Shown: one piece after another, positions 20,173 to 30,985 of the stretch
Layout: every line of letters starts with the position of its first letter
Position numbering within the stretch: position 1 is the stretch's first letter
Assembly (NCBI RefSeq): GCF_000143415.4
Contig: NW_003314274.1
Coordinates: 1,449,775-1,513,774 of the forward strand
Length of the DNA: 64,000 bases
Origin: Selaginella moellendorffii
Taxonomy: Eukaryota > Streptophyta > Lycopodiopsida > Selaginellales > Selaginellaceae
Direction of reading: 5' to 3'
Program-made: the position numbers and the translations under genes
Notes under the pieces: generated by a model
What the model saw: the letters and a program-made list of their open reading frames with translations, nothing else
Databases searched by the model: none
What the model was told of the DNA's origin: nothing

Positions 20173-22400
20173 TTGTAAACAATATTAAATATTTTTTTTA
20201 AAAAAAATAGTTAATCAATGGTTAAAAGAATATTTGATACACTTTTATTCATGGGCCTTATTTTTTATATTTGAACTTTTATGGATTATCTCTCGAATCG
20301 TTCCCTTTTATTGTTTATACTTAATCATAAATAATTAAGTTGAACATCACTATCATTAACCAAGGTATAGAGCCATGAAGACCAAATCTCTATTCACAAA
20401 TCATTCAGCAACAATTAAATTTTAAAATTTACAAAAATTGGAAATGCAAGTGAAATTACTTTTCAACTCCTTTTGCTAAATTAAACCTCTATCTCATCAT
20501 CTTAAAATCAATCTTGGATCTATAAAGCTCAATATCTTGTAAAATTTAAAATGACAAGTTTAGCATGCAATATCAAAACCAAGACATAAATTGAATACTC
20601 AGCTAAACTTATTTACAGTTAAAAAGTAAGTAGAATTGAATTAAGATTAGAAAATTTCATAAATTATAAACATGTTTAAAATTTATTAAAATTAATTAAT
20701 TTAAATAATTATCAACTGTTAGATAGTAGAATATACCAAAATATCCAATTATATTCTGCAAGAACAAAAACAAAAATAAATTTATAAATTTATAAAAAAA
20801 ATTGTTGTGCAATGTATGTAGCAATGCTTCATTTGCTTAATAGTAGTGTTATTCCTATTTATAAATTTAATTGTTCAAATAAAATTTTATAATTATAAAC
20901 ATGTTTATAATTTATAAACACAAAATTAAGTTTATTGATTATCAACCATTAGTTGGTACAAAAAAATTAGAATATACTAGGAAGTGTTTAACAAAGTTTA
21001 TAAATTATAAATATATCTATAAATTATAAATATAAAATTAATCTAAATGAATAACAACAGTTAGATTGTAGAATATTGTAGAATATCCAAGCATATTATA
21101 GCTATGGTTAAGCAAACCAAAGTGGGCTATAAAAGGGATATAAATTTGACTCTAAGAAATAGAAAAAAATTTAAAGAAAAAAAATAGAGTGGGTATTAGA
21201 AACACTTAAAATTGAAAAAAGACATAAAAAATTAAGATTTTCTTATAGCATTCCATATAATAATTCAACAAGAGAACTACAAGATAACTTCAATCACTTC
21301 CCCAATAGAGACCTCCACAAACAAGTTACAATATTTTCACTTTTAAAGGTTTTCTCTAGAGAAACAACTTGGTCTATACTTACTGGATGCAGTGTAGTGT
21401 GTTTAACATTTACACCTCTACAAAAGATATTATTGGACATAAACAAACACAAAATTATGTTTATAATAAATTTATCATGCTTAGCATGAACTTAAGTGGG
21501 GATAAAACTATATGAGTGAAAGATCATGAATTCAATGTAAAGTGTTTGATTGATAAAAAAGACATGGTAGTACAGAAACTAAAATTTTAATTTCTTTGTG
21601 TAAAAAAATTATTACAATATATCTATACTTTAATAAATTAAGCTATAGTAAGTCTGTTTAATGCAAAGAAATTTATGGGTTAGAGGAAGTGATATTTTAT
21701 GTTTCTTCAAGATATTTGGGCAAAGCACTACAAAATCCCAATTACAACTTTACAAGCTGATCAAACTTTAACTATTCATCTTTATAGTTTGTGAGAGCAA
21801 TTTTGTGATCTGGGCACTCAAGTTTGCACTATAAGATGCGCCATGTGAAAGTTATGAAGAATTTCTGTGTTGGAGATGGTTGAGAGCATAGGGAAGAGCC
21901 AATTGGATCATTTGAATATCTCATATGAATCAAGAATAAGGAGCTCTTTTGCATACGAATGCTTGAAAACTTTGAAAATGGAGGTGCCTTTTGAAAAGTA
22001 GAATTGAAAACTTAAAGATATATAATTGAGATATCAAAAGGCTAGATGATCTTTGCCAATCACTACAGTTGAAAGTTGTGTTGAATTCTGGCTGCTCTAG
22101 AGAAATTCAGAATTTTATAGAAATACAATTTAAAAGAAAATAGCATAAATGTGAGGTTAGTAGAGTTAAGAACACTAATGTATAGCTTTTGAGCATATAA
22201 TGTCAAGATTGATAGGCAAAGAGCTTATACCTTGAGCCTGAGTATTGCTCCACTCCAACAACCATTGCTCAATTAAAAGAGACTACTCAGTGCAAAGAAG
22301 AATGAAACTCAACACACTTTAGAGTGCGAAGACTAAACCTATGAATTATAATAAGGACCAAGAACCACAAGAATCTATCACAATAAGGCAGAGTTGCCAA
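20173..22400. other. Very AT-rich intergenic DNA with diverged repeats
   Basis: Three diverged copies of a module made of AATTATAAACATGTTTA-type palindromic sequence followed by TATCAACNGTTAG...TAGAATAT are seen near 20650-20735, 20892-20980 and 20995-21085. No gene was recognised. Confidence 0.5.
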
Positions 22401-22404
22401 ACTT

Positions 22405-22580
22405 TCTGGGCTGCCGGATCCAACCAGTTGCAGCTGTCCGATGGGGGTAACTATAAAGGGGTTATTTATTTGACCATATACTAGCAAATAATTGTGCTGA
22501 TGTTTGCTCTCAGCCAATGGGATGTAGCCAAATTGCATGGGGTGAGAGAAGAAGGCTTTGCAACATGTGTTGCATGCAAA
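22405..22580 (+). repeat. Dispersed ~170-bp repeat, copy 1
   Basis: Runs from CCGGATCCAACCAGTTGCAGCTGTCCGA-like sequence through AATAATTGTGCTGAT and GCCAATGGGATGTAGCC to CATGTGTTGCATGCA. A second copy lies at about 23810-23990. Partial copies (CCAATGGGAGGTGGCCAATTG core) are near 30757, 44755 and 45985, all in the PPR-pseudogene blocks. The class is unknown; no terminal repeats were identified. Confidence 0.5.
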
Positions 22581-22654
22581 TGTGTTGACCATTGACTGCA
22601 CCTATCATCTGTCCTGTCCAAACTTAGATCTGCTTTGCTAGTAAGGTTTCCATT

Positions 22655-23015
22655 TATTTAGTTCCTCCTCCTCAAAGACATCCTGGAGATCAAAGATGAA
22701 GAGAAGAAGCTTGTGGTTCACACTGCCTTGCACAAGTCTGAGGAAGTGATCGAGAAACAAGCACACTTTTGTCTTAGCGACACTGCCATCTCCCACAAGA
22801 ACAATGCATGGGATGCAAACTCTGAGGACAGCCAAGACTACAACAGTGGTAGCGAGAGTGAGGACAACACCAAAAACTCAATAGTGTTCACCATCAACAC
22901 TAAGGATGCTAGAGCTCAAACTCACGCTAGAGCCACACCTCACGAGCCACATGAAGGATTTAAGCTCCATCACCTTAGCATTTCTGCCGCTGGTGTTGCA
23001 GAAGGAAGTGATTGA
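22655..23015 (+). pseudogene. Unrecognised gene remnant (DILEIKDEEKKL)
   Basis: An open frame reads KDILEIKDEEKKLVVHTALH and continues with an acidic Ser-rich stretch to 23015. A paralogous but shorter piece (DILDIKDEEKKL) is at about 44550-44625. No domain was recognised. Loss of frame and the patchy paralog suggest fragments of a dead gene rather than a live one. Confidence 0.35.
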
Positions 23016-23809
23016 GAAAAGGCCACCATCGCAGTGGAGAAAGCTATAGCTTCCACCACTACCAAACTCATAACATTGTACAATATGTAAAAATATGGAA
23101 GATACCATTTAAATTCTGTCAAAGTGATGTTCATATCTTTTTTCCCAAGGTTTAGGCAGCTTCTAAGTTAAGATAATTTGCTCCAATTGGGAATAGGTAT
23201 CATGCTTCCATTTTGTGGAAGAAAAAAAAATCTCACCAAAAGTTTTTTCTTTGTTATCTAGCAGGAAAAGAAAAACAAATGCAAACTAAACATCACATAA
23301 CACAATGATTAGTATGGTGCATTGCATCAGTTTTAGCATTATATTTACCCTTGCTAATCGTGCAGGTTTTGTTGGGCATCTTCTTCTCAAACGTTTCAAC
23401 TCTTGGCATCTTTTCTTCCTGTTTTTGTTCTTTTCCTGATTTGATTTTTGGGATACTTTATGGTATCTTTACTCCTGAGAATCCCATTGAAAGTTTTCAC
23501 TTTTTTATGCTTTAAATTTAATAGTTTTCTTTTCTTTTCTGGTTTTTCCTTATGTAATAGAAATACTAGCAACAAAACCATGATGCTCAAATCTCTAAGC
23601 TATTCCAATCATCTGGTACTCGCCTCACACACACAGGCAGTTGAGGCAAGATCTTTCTTTCACACTTTCTTCATACTAGAGCTTTCAACTTATCCAAGTC
23701 TCTGTGACATAAAACTCTTGGCCAATGTATTTGTCTTTTGGCTCAGATTTAAAGTTTTTTGAAAACTTCACCTTGCCAACCCACCAGCTTTTTGCTGGGC
23801 AATTTCTAC

Positions 23810-23990
23810 TGCAATCCAGCCAATCACAGCCGTCCAATGGGTGGGGGGCGGGGGGAGGTTTCTTTAACCACGTCTTAGTGAATAATTGTGTTGATTTTTT
23901 CTCTCTTAGCCGTCCAATGGCGGCTAACTGCATAGGGCTGGGGTGGGAGAAAGGCACAGCAATGTGTGTCACATGCATGTGTTCTGTAGC
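23810..23990 (+). repeat. Dispersed ~170-bp repeat, copy 2
   Basis: Homologous to 22405-22580, with a G-rich expansion (GGGTGGGGGGCGGGGGGAGG) near 23840. Confidence 0.5.
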
Positions 23991-24059
23991 AGATTTCACT
24001 GGAGTTCCAGCCCTCCTGCTGGAGCTCATGGAAGAGATCCGGCGCTGATCAATGCAATT

Positions 24060-25404
24060 TAGGATTGTGGGCAATGCTAGTGATCACTATTGTCCAGGAG
24101 ACTAGATTTGGATCTGGCATGGTATGGAAGATTGTGATTGCTCTCTAGGATCTTTGCCTTGTGCAAATGCCCATTTGAGGCCAATGCTGTGATCATGGTG
24201 TTGTAGCTTGCAGCATTAGGATGGGCGATTTGGGAGAAGATCCGCCACACCTCCGTGACATCCATGATCCAAGCACATGCATCAATGATCACTCTGATTG
24301 CGCTGGAGTCCCAATTCTCTGGGCTCAAGCGATCAAACAGCACCCTAGCTTCCTTGATCCTCCCAAACTGGGCATAAGCCTCGCTCAGTCCTTGAGCATG
24401 GAGATCGCAAAGTTGTGCAATGTGAATCGATCAAAGAGGAGCTTAGCCTGCTCAATCCTGCCACCAAACACGAGTGCTGTAACCATGGCATTGATTGTCA
24501 CGGCATTGCAATGGGGAATCCAACCAAAGAGGAGCTGCACCTCATCGAGATTGCCACTCCTTGCGTAGCCAAAGATGATCACGTTCCACGCTGCCATGAT
24601 GCATCACAACATGAAATTGAACAGCATGCATCTGGCCCTGTGCGGTGTGGGTGGAGATCATCAACGTCCACGACACCATATCTCAATGAGGCATGGAATC
24701 AAACACTTTTCTAGCATTGCCCACTGGATTGCTCACGAGGTAGGCTGCCAGGAGTGAGTTCCATGTGACCGTGTTGTGAGACTCCATGGAATCAAACATG
24801 ATCTTTGCATCCATGGCCAGTCCCTACTGTGCGTAAGCTCCGATCATTGTGCTCCAAAAGACAGTGTTTCTTTGCAGCATCACAAAAAAGAGAGCTTGCA
24901 CCTCACAGATATGGCCATGAGAACCCATTGCCACAATCATCAGGTTCCATGAAACTGTGTCTCTGAAAGGGATTCTCTGAAACATCATGATTGCATTGTC
25001 AATCCTCCCAGACTCTACGATCGTGCCCAGGAGGCTATTCCATGAGCAGCAGTCCCATTTGAGCATCTCAAAGAAAACAATGGCCACCTTTTCAATTTGC
25101 CCATTTTCGGCATTTGCCATAATTAAAGAGTTCCAAGTGGCTACAGTTCGTAATGGCATAAAATAAAATAGATCCTTCACATTTTCTAAATCACTTCTTG
25201 ATGCTAAAAGTGATATCATTATTGTATATAACAAAACACCTTGCTCTAGCGTCTCATTGAAGAGGGCAATGGCTTCCTCCAGATGCTAGTTTTGGCCAAC
25301 ATTATGTTCTAGCAGCTGACATCTCTGTGTGCTAGCGCAAAAAACAAACTTTTTGTTTCATCAACCATTTTGTGATCTGCATACACAATTATCCATGATA
25401 TGAG
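24060..25404 (-). pseudogene. psi-PPR-B, main part
   Basis: Minus-strand PPR homology in several broken frames: LASRSDLENVKDLFYFMP, TVATWNSLIMANAENG, DCCSWNSLLGTIVESG, DTVSWNLMIVAMGSHG, TVFWSTMIGAYAQ-stop, NTVTWNSLLAAYLVSN, then further pieces to about 24060 (NAASYNTMITALASNG). In-frame stops and frameshifts make it dead. LTR-B is inserted at its upstream end: ATGAG (25400-25404) is repeated at 30578-30582, where the missing N-terminal PPR motifs continue. A paralogous fragment is at 45400-45960. Confidence 0.8.
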
Positions 25405-25600
25405 TGTAAGCAACCAAAGGGAACGACTCGAGAGACGATCCATGGGGTTCAAATATAGAGGGAAAGGGCCCATGAACAAAAGTGCACCCCCTTTTCTAAT
25501 CGGTTAAGGGTCTTGGGATATTTGGGGTTAAGTGTCCTTAGGTTTGAATAGTACTGGGCTGGGTGACCTCCCGGGAAGTCCAAATTCTCAGGAGCTTACA
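25405..25600 (+). repeat. LTR-B left LTR
   Basis: 196 bp, TGTAAGCAACC...GGAGCTTACA, preceded by ATGAG. It shares the CTTACA end with the LTR-A family but is otherwise different. Confidence 0.88.
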
Positions 25601-25601
25601 T

Positions 25602-25614
25602 TTGGTATCGGAGC
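25602..25614 (+). promoter_or_regulatory. LTR-B primer-binding site
   Basis: TTGGTATCGGAGC, one base from the usual initiator tRNA-Met site, directly after the left LTR. It sets the element's transcription sense as plus. Confidence 0.8.
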
Positions 25615-25658
25615 TTTTTCCTCAGTTCTAGCGAAGGATAGAGGCGGATTGCTGGGAG

Positions 25659-25793
25659 ATGGCAAAGGCAGGGCGTAAGCGAACCCAGGTGGAGACAGAA
25701 CCTCCGCCAGAGCTGGAGCCTCCGGTCGAACAAGAGGCTATGGATGAGGAATCCTTGCATGAGGAGGACTCCAGTGAGGAAACTTCCAAATAG
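25659..25793 (+). pseudogene. LTR-B gag N-terminus (truncated)
   Basis: ATG start, reading MAKAGRKRTQVETEPPPELE and then an acidic stretch to EETSK, followed by TAG. The next ~50 codons present in the second copy (29637-29816) are absent. The two copies share a ~115-bp direct repeat. Confidence 0.65.
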
Positions 25794-25904
25794 GAGTCCG
25801 GATAGACGAGGTAAGCTGGCAAATTGGAAAGGAAAAATTTGTGGCTTACAATTTGTAAGGAACCGACTCCCCGAGATGTCGTAGGCTAAAGGATCCCCGA
25901 AAGC

Positions 25905-26430
25905 ATGACCGAGTCGAAGATCAAGTCCAAGACCGACTGAGAGACCGAGTTCGAGACAGAGTCCGAGATCCAAATCGGGTCCAAGACCGAGTCCGAGACT
26001 AAATCCAAATACTAATACAGCTCAAGGGGTGAAAGCCCAAAGCGTGCGTCTCTCGGGGGGGGGGGGCTGCAGAGGGTTCTAAAAGTATAGTAGGGATAGT
26101 GAGGTCCAGGAACCAGTCTTGAAGGAACTCTCCAATGGTGCTTCCAAATTAACTTGAGGTTGAGACTGGGGCCGAGGGGCCTTGGGTGGGAGTGAGCATG
26201 GGCTTGGGTGGTGCTGGAGGGGCCACCCAGGGAAGTGCTCAAGAGCAGCTCCCACTCCCGAAAGGGAAACCGACTGTGGTGCTCCTGGCTCATGTGGAGT
26301 GGTGCCCCACTTGAGTACCTTGTGGCTCATTGGTCCTCGCCCTTCCTAGGGGCTTGGGCCTTCCCTTCGGGATGGAGGTGGGGGGGTAGAGGTACCCATA
26401 CCGGGCCGTTAGGCCACGGTGTTTCGCCCA
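25905..26430 (+). repeat. LTR-A-like segment inside LTR-B, plus orientation
   Basis: GAGTCCGAG-type units, then GGGTGAAAGCCCAAAGCG..CTCTC, a G run, and AAAAGTATAGTA. Further on come ...CGACTG..GTGCTCC and TTAGGCCACGGTGTTTCG. Each block has a counterpart in the LTR-A LTRs in the same order, so this is a diverged relative of LTR-A. Confidence 0.7.
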
Positions 26431-26761
26431 TTGATGACTTCCCATGGACTCATCCCGATACTCGAATGTGGTGAGTTATAACACATTTCCGCAAGTCCCA
26501 AATGACTTACCCAATCGGTCTGGTCTCCCGAGACATAGTATCGCAAATAATCCTTCAGCTGCCTATTCACCCTTTCCGTTTGTCCGTCTGTCAAGAAGTG
26601 TTAGTGCCAACAAACTTGATTTAATACCCCATACCTGTCTGTGGGTGATAGGCTGTGCTGACTTTCAACTTGGTGCGATACTGTTCCAAGAGAGTCCTCC
26701 AGAACCTACTGATGAAGATCTTATCTCGATCTGAGATGATCTCTTCCGGTCTTCCCCGCAC
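26409..26761 (-). pseudogene. LTR-B integrase, C-terminal half of catalytic core
   Basis: Minus strand: RPEEIISDRDKIFISRFW, YRTKLKVSTAYHPQT, a 47-nt interruption, then DGQTERVNRQLKDYLRYYV and AEMCYNSPHSSIGMSPWEV to a stop. The second catalytic Asp (SDRD) and the Glu of QTERVNR, part of the D-D-35-E core, are present. The upstream half of the integrase is ~1.1 kb away, on the far side of a gag-protease segment. It stops before any chromodomain. Confidence 0.8.
26588..26634 (-). other. Intron-like 47-nt insert in the integrase
   Basis: Read on the minus strand it begins GTATGGGG, has CACTAAC 14-17 nt before the end, and ends TTCTTGACAG. Removing it restores HPQT|DGQTERV exactly, the invariant integrase motif. 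Retention shifts the frame. Size and signals match the shortest introns of host genes in this window (for example 63792-63842, 51 nt). The GACAG flank occurs on both sides, so a short duplication event is also possible. Confidence 0.6.
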
Positions 26762-27864
26762 TCAAACCACCGCCTCAGCACCCTCGACCAGCTCAATCTT
26801 ATGTTCTATTGGTCGTGCGGGGGGCAACCCTGCCGGTAACTCCTCCGGCATGGTATCCTGGAATTGGTCCAACACCCGTTGGATCACTAAAGGTACTTCT
26901 TCCGTTCCTGTCTTTTTGTCACTCTTCACTGAGAGTAAGCACAAAAATGCTGCCTTAGTTCCTTTAGTGAGTTGTCCTCTCGTGGACACCAGGTTTAAGT
27001 AGGATTCTTTGGCCTTGCTTTGCCCTACCTTTAGATCCTGGGCCTCCACCCTAGATCTTCTTCCTTGGGCATTCGCTAGTACCACAAGGTTTCTACCTTG
27101 TCCATGCAGGGCTACCACAAACTGATTGAACCAGTCCATTCCGAAGATCACGTCAAATCCTGCCATGTCCAACACGGTGAAATCCATGTCCACTTTCCAT
27201 GTCCCTACTTCGACTCTCGCTTGTCGAAGTACCTCATCGGTGCTTTGGCTACCTTGAACAAACTCTATAGTCCTTGGTTCGCCTATCCGCTGCACCGTTA
27301 GTCCGGCTTGCCGGACTATGTCTGCAGCCACAAAATTATCCGAAGCACCCATGTCAATAAGGATCTTAACAAAGCTACCTTCGAGCTTTCCTCGGAGGGC
27401 TAGTAGATGTCGCGAACGACTCTCTACCAAAGTTGCTCGTGTAATGAGTAACTTTGAGTTAGGGGCTGGATCACATACCTCAGTTGTAGCATACGTTGTT
27501 TCCCACGCTGCTATACGACTTGACCTTCTTATTCATGTGTTTGTCTCTTTTCGCTTGACTCCCCCACGTACTCGCTCGCTGGCCACCGGATTTGCCTTTT
27601 CGAAACCCCGAGGACTCATTCTTAGAGAAACTCTTCTTGAATTTCCCTCTGCTAAACGTTCCCCTTGGTTTGGCCCCTTTGCTAAACGTGGATCCTGACC
27701 CTGTCGTGTTCCCCTTTTGCAGGTTATCGTTGAAATGCACCTTGATGGCCGCATCCAACGCTTCCTTGTAGTTGGTCGGGTTCCACCGCATCACTTGACC
27801 ACGAGCCCAAGTTTGCAAACCTGATATAAAGGCATGGAACGCATCCACCTCCGTTGTGGTGGGT
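26762..27864 (-). pseudogene. LTR-B gag C-terminus plus protease, misplaced inside integrase
   Basis: The minus strand reads FHAFISGLQTWARGQVMRW, a basic Ser/Lys stretch and NVCYN (start of a zinc knuckle). It then gives the aspartic protease KILIDMGASDNFV...DVIFGMDWF and ends HKIELVEGAEAVV, which in gypsy elements leads into the RT. Here it joins integrase instead. The protease active-site triad is DMG rather than DSG/DTG. The segment should precede RT but sits between the two integrase halves. Confidence 0.8.
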
Positions 27865-28516
27865 ATGAAATGTGCCATTTTCGAAAATCAGTCCACCACC
27901 ACGAATATCGCATCAAACCCCTCGCCTGGGGGAAGTCCCGTGATGAAGTCCATCGTAAGACACTTCCACGGACGATCTGGAATTGGGATGCTTTGCAACA
28001 AGCCCCCACTAGCCTTAGTCACGGCTTTAACCTGCTGACATGTTGGACATGTCTTTACATAGTCTTGGACGTCCTTAGCCATATCTGGCCAATGGTACTT
28101 CCTCTTGAGTAAGCCCATCGTCTTGGGCACTCCGCCGTGTCCCGCAAGAGGTCCGTCATGACACTCTTCTAAGGCTACCTTCCTTAGTTCCCTTTCTGGA
28201 ACATACACCCTCGTTTGCTTGTAATAGATGAGTCCGTGGCGTTCCGCATAGCCCGTTTTCTCTTCCTTTGGCAGCTCACCTCTCTGGTGAGCTTCCCGTG
28301 CCTCTAGATTCCTCAGGAACACTTCTTGTGCTAGACCATCCTTCTCATATGCTGTCTGCACATCGTCCCAGAAAGTTGCTGTTGCGCTGGATATCGCCAA
28401 CCTCAAGCTTGCTTTTCGACTTAGCGCATCCACCACGATGTTGCTCTTCCCAGGCTTGTACAGAATCTCGCAATCAAACTCGGCCAAGGCATTGGCCCAC
28501 TGACCTTATTTCCCTC
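27865..28516 (-). pseudogene. LTR-B RNase H end and integrase N-terminal half
   Basis: Minus strand: ALAEFDCEILYKPGKSNIVV-DALSRK (RNase H/connection end), then HDGPLAGHGGVPKTMGLLKR...DYVKTCPTCQ (HHCC zinc domain), LTMDFITGLPPGEGFDAIFV (first catalytic Asp), then VVD-stop-FSKMAHFIP (TGG to TGA) and TTTEVDA. There it joins the gag segment. Confidence 0.8.
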
Positions 28517-29628
28517 TCAGGTCGGGCTGTGACAAGAAGTGTTTCGTTGCCACATTGTTCGTATAAACCTTGAATGTCTCCCAAGGTAGTGTCGCCACTC
28601 CTTGAGCGCCTTGACCACCGCAAACAATTCTTTCTCGTGGGCAGGCCACTTCCTTTGAGCCTTGTCCAACTTCTTCAAGAAGAACGCTACTGGATGGTTG
28701 TCTTGCTTCAAAACTGCGCCTAATGCAAAGTCCGAAGCATCCGTTTCTACCTCAAAGTTCTTACCAAAGTCTGGTAATGCCAATACGGGAGCCTTCCTCA
28801 ACTTCCCTTTGAGGTGGACAAATGCCGCCTCGCATTCCGTTGTCCATACCATCTTCCCTTTTCTTGTTTGGTCTATTAAGGGTAGGGCTACTCTCGAATA
28901 GTGTCTGATAAACTTTCGATAGTAGTTGCATAGCCCCAAAGACGCCCTCAACTCATGTACATTCGATGGTCGCTCCCATTCCTGGATCGCTTGGACCTTC
29001 TCCAGGTCCACCTTGAGCCCGTCCTGGCCCACCACATGCCCGAGAAACTTTACCTCTTGTTGAGCAAAGTCACATTTGCTCTCTTTAGCATACAGTTTGT
29101 GTTCCCTTAGTTTCTCAAACACCTTCGCCAAGTGTTCGGCATGCTCCTCTAGCGTCTCGCTATAGATCAGGATGTCGTTGATATAGACGACCACGAAGTG
29201 ATCCAGATAGGGTACAAAGATGTGGTTCATCAGCGCTGAAAATGTTGCTGGTGCATTGCATAGCCCGAAGGGCATCACTAGAAACTCAAAGCCCCCATAC
29301 CTCGTTCGACAGGTTGTCTTTTCGACATCCTTTTCGGCTACCTTGATCTGGTAGTATCCTAACCTTAGGTCAATCCTCGAGAAGTATTTTGCCTTTCCTA
29401 ACCTATCAAACAGGTCCTCAATCCTAGGCAAAGGGTATTTGTTCTTCTTTGTATACTTGTTGAGCAACCGGTAGTCTATGCACATGCGCATAGATCCATC
29501 TTTCTTTTTCACAAATAACACTAGCACCCCATACAGCAATTTGCTCAACCTAACATACCCTTTGTCCACCAACTCCTCTAGTTGGCGCTTGAGCTCTTCG
29601 AGTTCTTTCTCGTTCAAACGATAGGGGG
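28517..29628 (-). pseudogene. LTR-B reverse transcriptase/RNase H
   Basis: From [16 protein letters not shown], through [54 protein letters not shown] and [18 protein letters not shown], to [16 protein letters not shown] and [20 protein letters not shown]. The catalytic YxDD is YIND (GAC to AAC), so the enzyme should be inactive. A frameshift follows near 28575. It begins abruptly at 29628, where plus-strand gag sequence abuts. Confidence 0.85.
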
Positions 29629-29636
29629 GGCATTAG

Positions 29637-29816
29637 CGAACCCAGGCGGAGACAGAACCTCCACCAGAGCTGGAGCCTCCGGTCGAACAAGAGGCTATGG
29701 ATGAGGAATCCTTGCATGAGGAGGACTCCAGTGAGGAAACTTCCAAACAAGAGTCTGGTGGCGAGGTTCGGTCGTCCAAGGCTCGATTGGACATTTTAGA
29801 AGGACAATTGGCATAG
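29637..29816 (+). pseudogene. Second LTR-B gag N-terminal copy
   Basis: Plus strand, no ATG. It reads RTQAETEPPPELEPPVEQEA...EETSKQESGGEVRSSKARLD to a TAG. It matches 25677-25790 as a direct repeat and extends further. It joins antisense RT at its left end. Confidence 0.65.
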
Positions 29817-29889
29817 ACGCCTGGGTTTTTGTTCTTCTTTGTATACTCTATGTACTTATGCAAAGTTCAATTAAAAATATCAATTGAAC

Positions 29890-30240
29890 CACTGGAGAGC
29901 TCCTTCAAGACTGGTTCCTGGACCTCACTATCCCTACTATACTTTTGGAACCCCCTGCAGCCCCCCCCCTGGGAGACGCACGCTTTGGGCTTTCACCCCT
30001 TGAGCTGTATTAGTATTTGGACTTAGTCTCAGAATCGATCTCGGACTCGATCTTGGACTCGACTTCAGACTCGGTCTCGGACTCGATTTCGGACTCGATC
30101 TCGGACCCGATCTCGGACTTGACTTCGGACTCGACCTCGGACTCAGTCTCGGACTTGATTTGGATCTCGGACTTTGTCTCGAACTCGGTCTCTGGAGCGG
30201 TCTTGGGTCCGACTCTGTTGATTGGCTTAGGGGAATCACA
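29890..30240 (-). repeat. LTR-A-like segment inside LTR-B, minus orientation
   Basis: The reverse complement shows GAGTCCGAG units and then CAAGGGGTGAAAGCCCAAAG, a G run and AAAAGTATAGTAGGGATAGTG. It is the inverted counterpart of about 25905-26135, so the pol block is bracketed by an inverted repeat of roughly 230 bp. Confidence 0.75.
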
Positions 30241-30390
30241 CCACATGTTGATTGACATCTAGCTGGTTCAATTTGCTCCCGCTGGGCTCGACCTGAGGGG
30301 TAGGGTGTCAAGAGAGCGAGGCTCTCAGGAGAGCTGCGGCTCTTAGCTTCTGTTCACGAGGGTGTGAACTTGCAAGGAAGTGTGGTGGAT

Positions 30391-30577
30391 TATAAGCAAC
30401 CAAAGGGAACAACTCGAGAAACGATCCATGGGGTTCAAATATAGAGGGGAAGGGCCCATGAACAAAAGTGCACCCCCTTTTCTAATCGGTTAAGGGTCTT
30501 GGGATATTTGGGGTTAAACGTCCTTAGGTTTGAATAGTACTGGGCTGCCGGGAAGTCCAAATTCTCAGGAGCTTACA
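30391..30577 (+). repeat. LTR-B right LTR
   Basis: 187 bp, TATAAGCAACC (first G to A) ... GGAGCTTACA, followed by ATGAG. It lacks the short GGGTGACCTCC stretch present in the left LTR. Confidence 0.87.
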
Positions 30578-30582
30578 ATGAG

Positions 30583-30725
30583 ACTGTAAAAAGGCATCCC
30601 ATCAAACAATCACCGTGCCTCCTCCAGATCCCCAACCTTTGCAATTGCTGCAATAGCAACATTCCAGCTGACAAGATTCTTCACTAGGTTTTTCTCAAAC
30701 ACCCACCTAGCCTTGAATAACCATG
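30583..30725 (-). pseudogene. psi-PPR-B, N-terminal part
   Basis: Minus strand reads ARWVFEKNLVKNLVSWNVAI, then AAIAKVGDLEEAR-stop-LFDGMPFYS, continuing the psi-PPR-B homology broken at 25404 by LTR-B. The paralog at about 45820-45960 has the same motifs uninterrupted. Confidence 0.75.
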
Positions 30726-30985
30726 AATAATAATGCTAATGCTTGTTTTTAGCCAATGGGAGGTGGCCAATTGCTTGGAGCAAAAGAAGAAAGCACTATG
30801 ACACATGTCACATGCAAAGTCTTAATCAACATTGACATTCAACCTTTTGTAGTGGAGATTTGCTATATTATTTACTTATAGCTACTTTTTCAATTCTTCT
30901 TTCAAAGTAGAAGATACTATTTCAATTTAATTTTCAATGTAATAGTGTGAGGCACAAAATCCCTAGGCCCCAAAGTGGAGCCGGA

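Larger units (their letters stand above)
25405..30577 (+). mobile_element. LTR-B: mosaic Ty3/gypsy-derived LTR element with antisense pol
   Basis: Short LTRs (25405-25600 and 30391-30577) lie in direct orientation with TG/CA ends (the 3' copy starts TA) and a 5-bp duplication ATGAG on both sides. A plus-oriented primer-binding site follows the left LTR. The interior is rearranged: plus-strand gag N-terminus, a plus-strand LTR-A-like segment, then minus-strand pol pieces in permuted order, a second plus-strand gag N-terminus, and a minus-strand LTR-A-like segment. It was mobilised as one unit, because one duplication brackets the whole, yet its coding part is antisense to its own LTRs. It is therefore non-autonomous. 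Confidence 0.88.
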
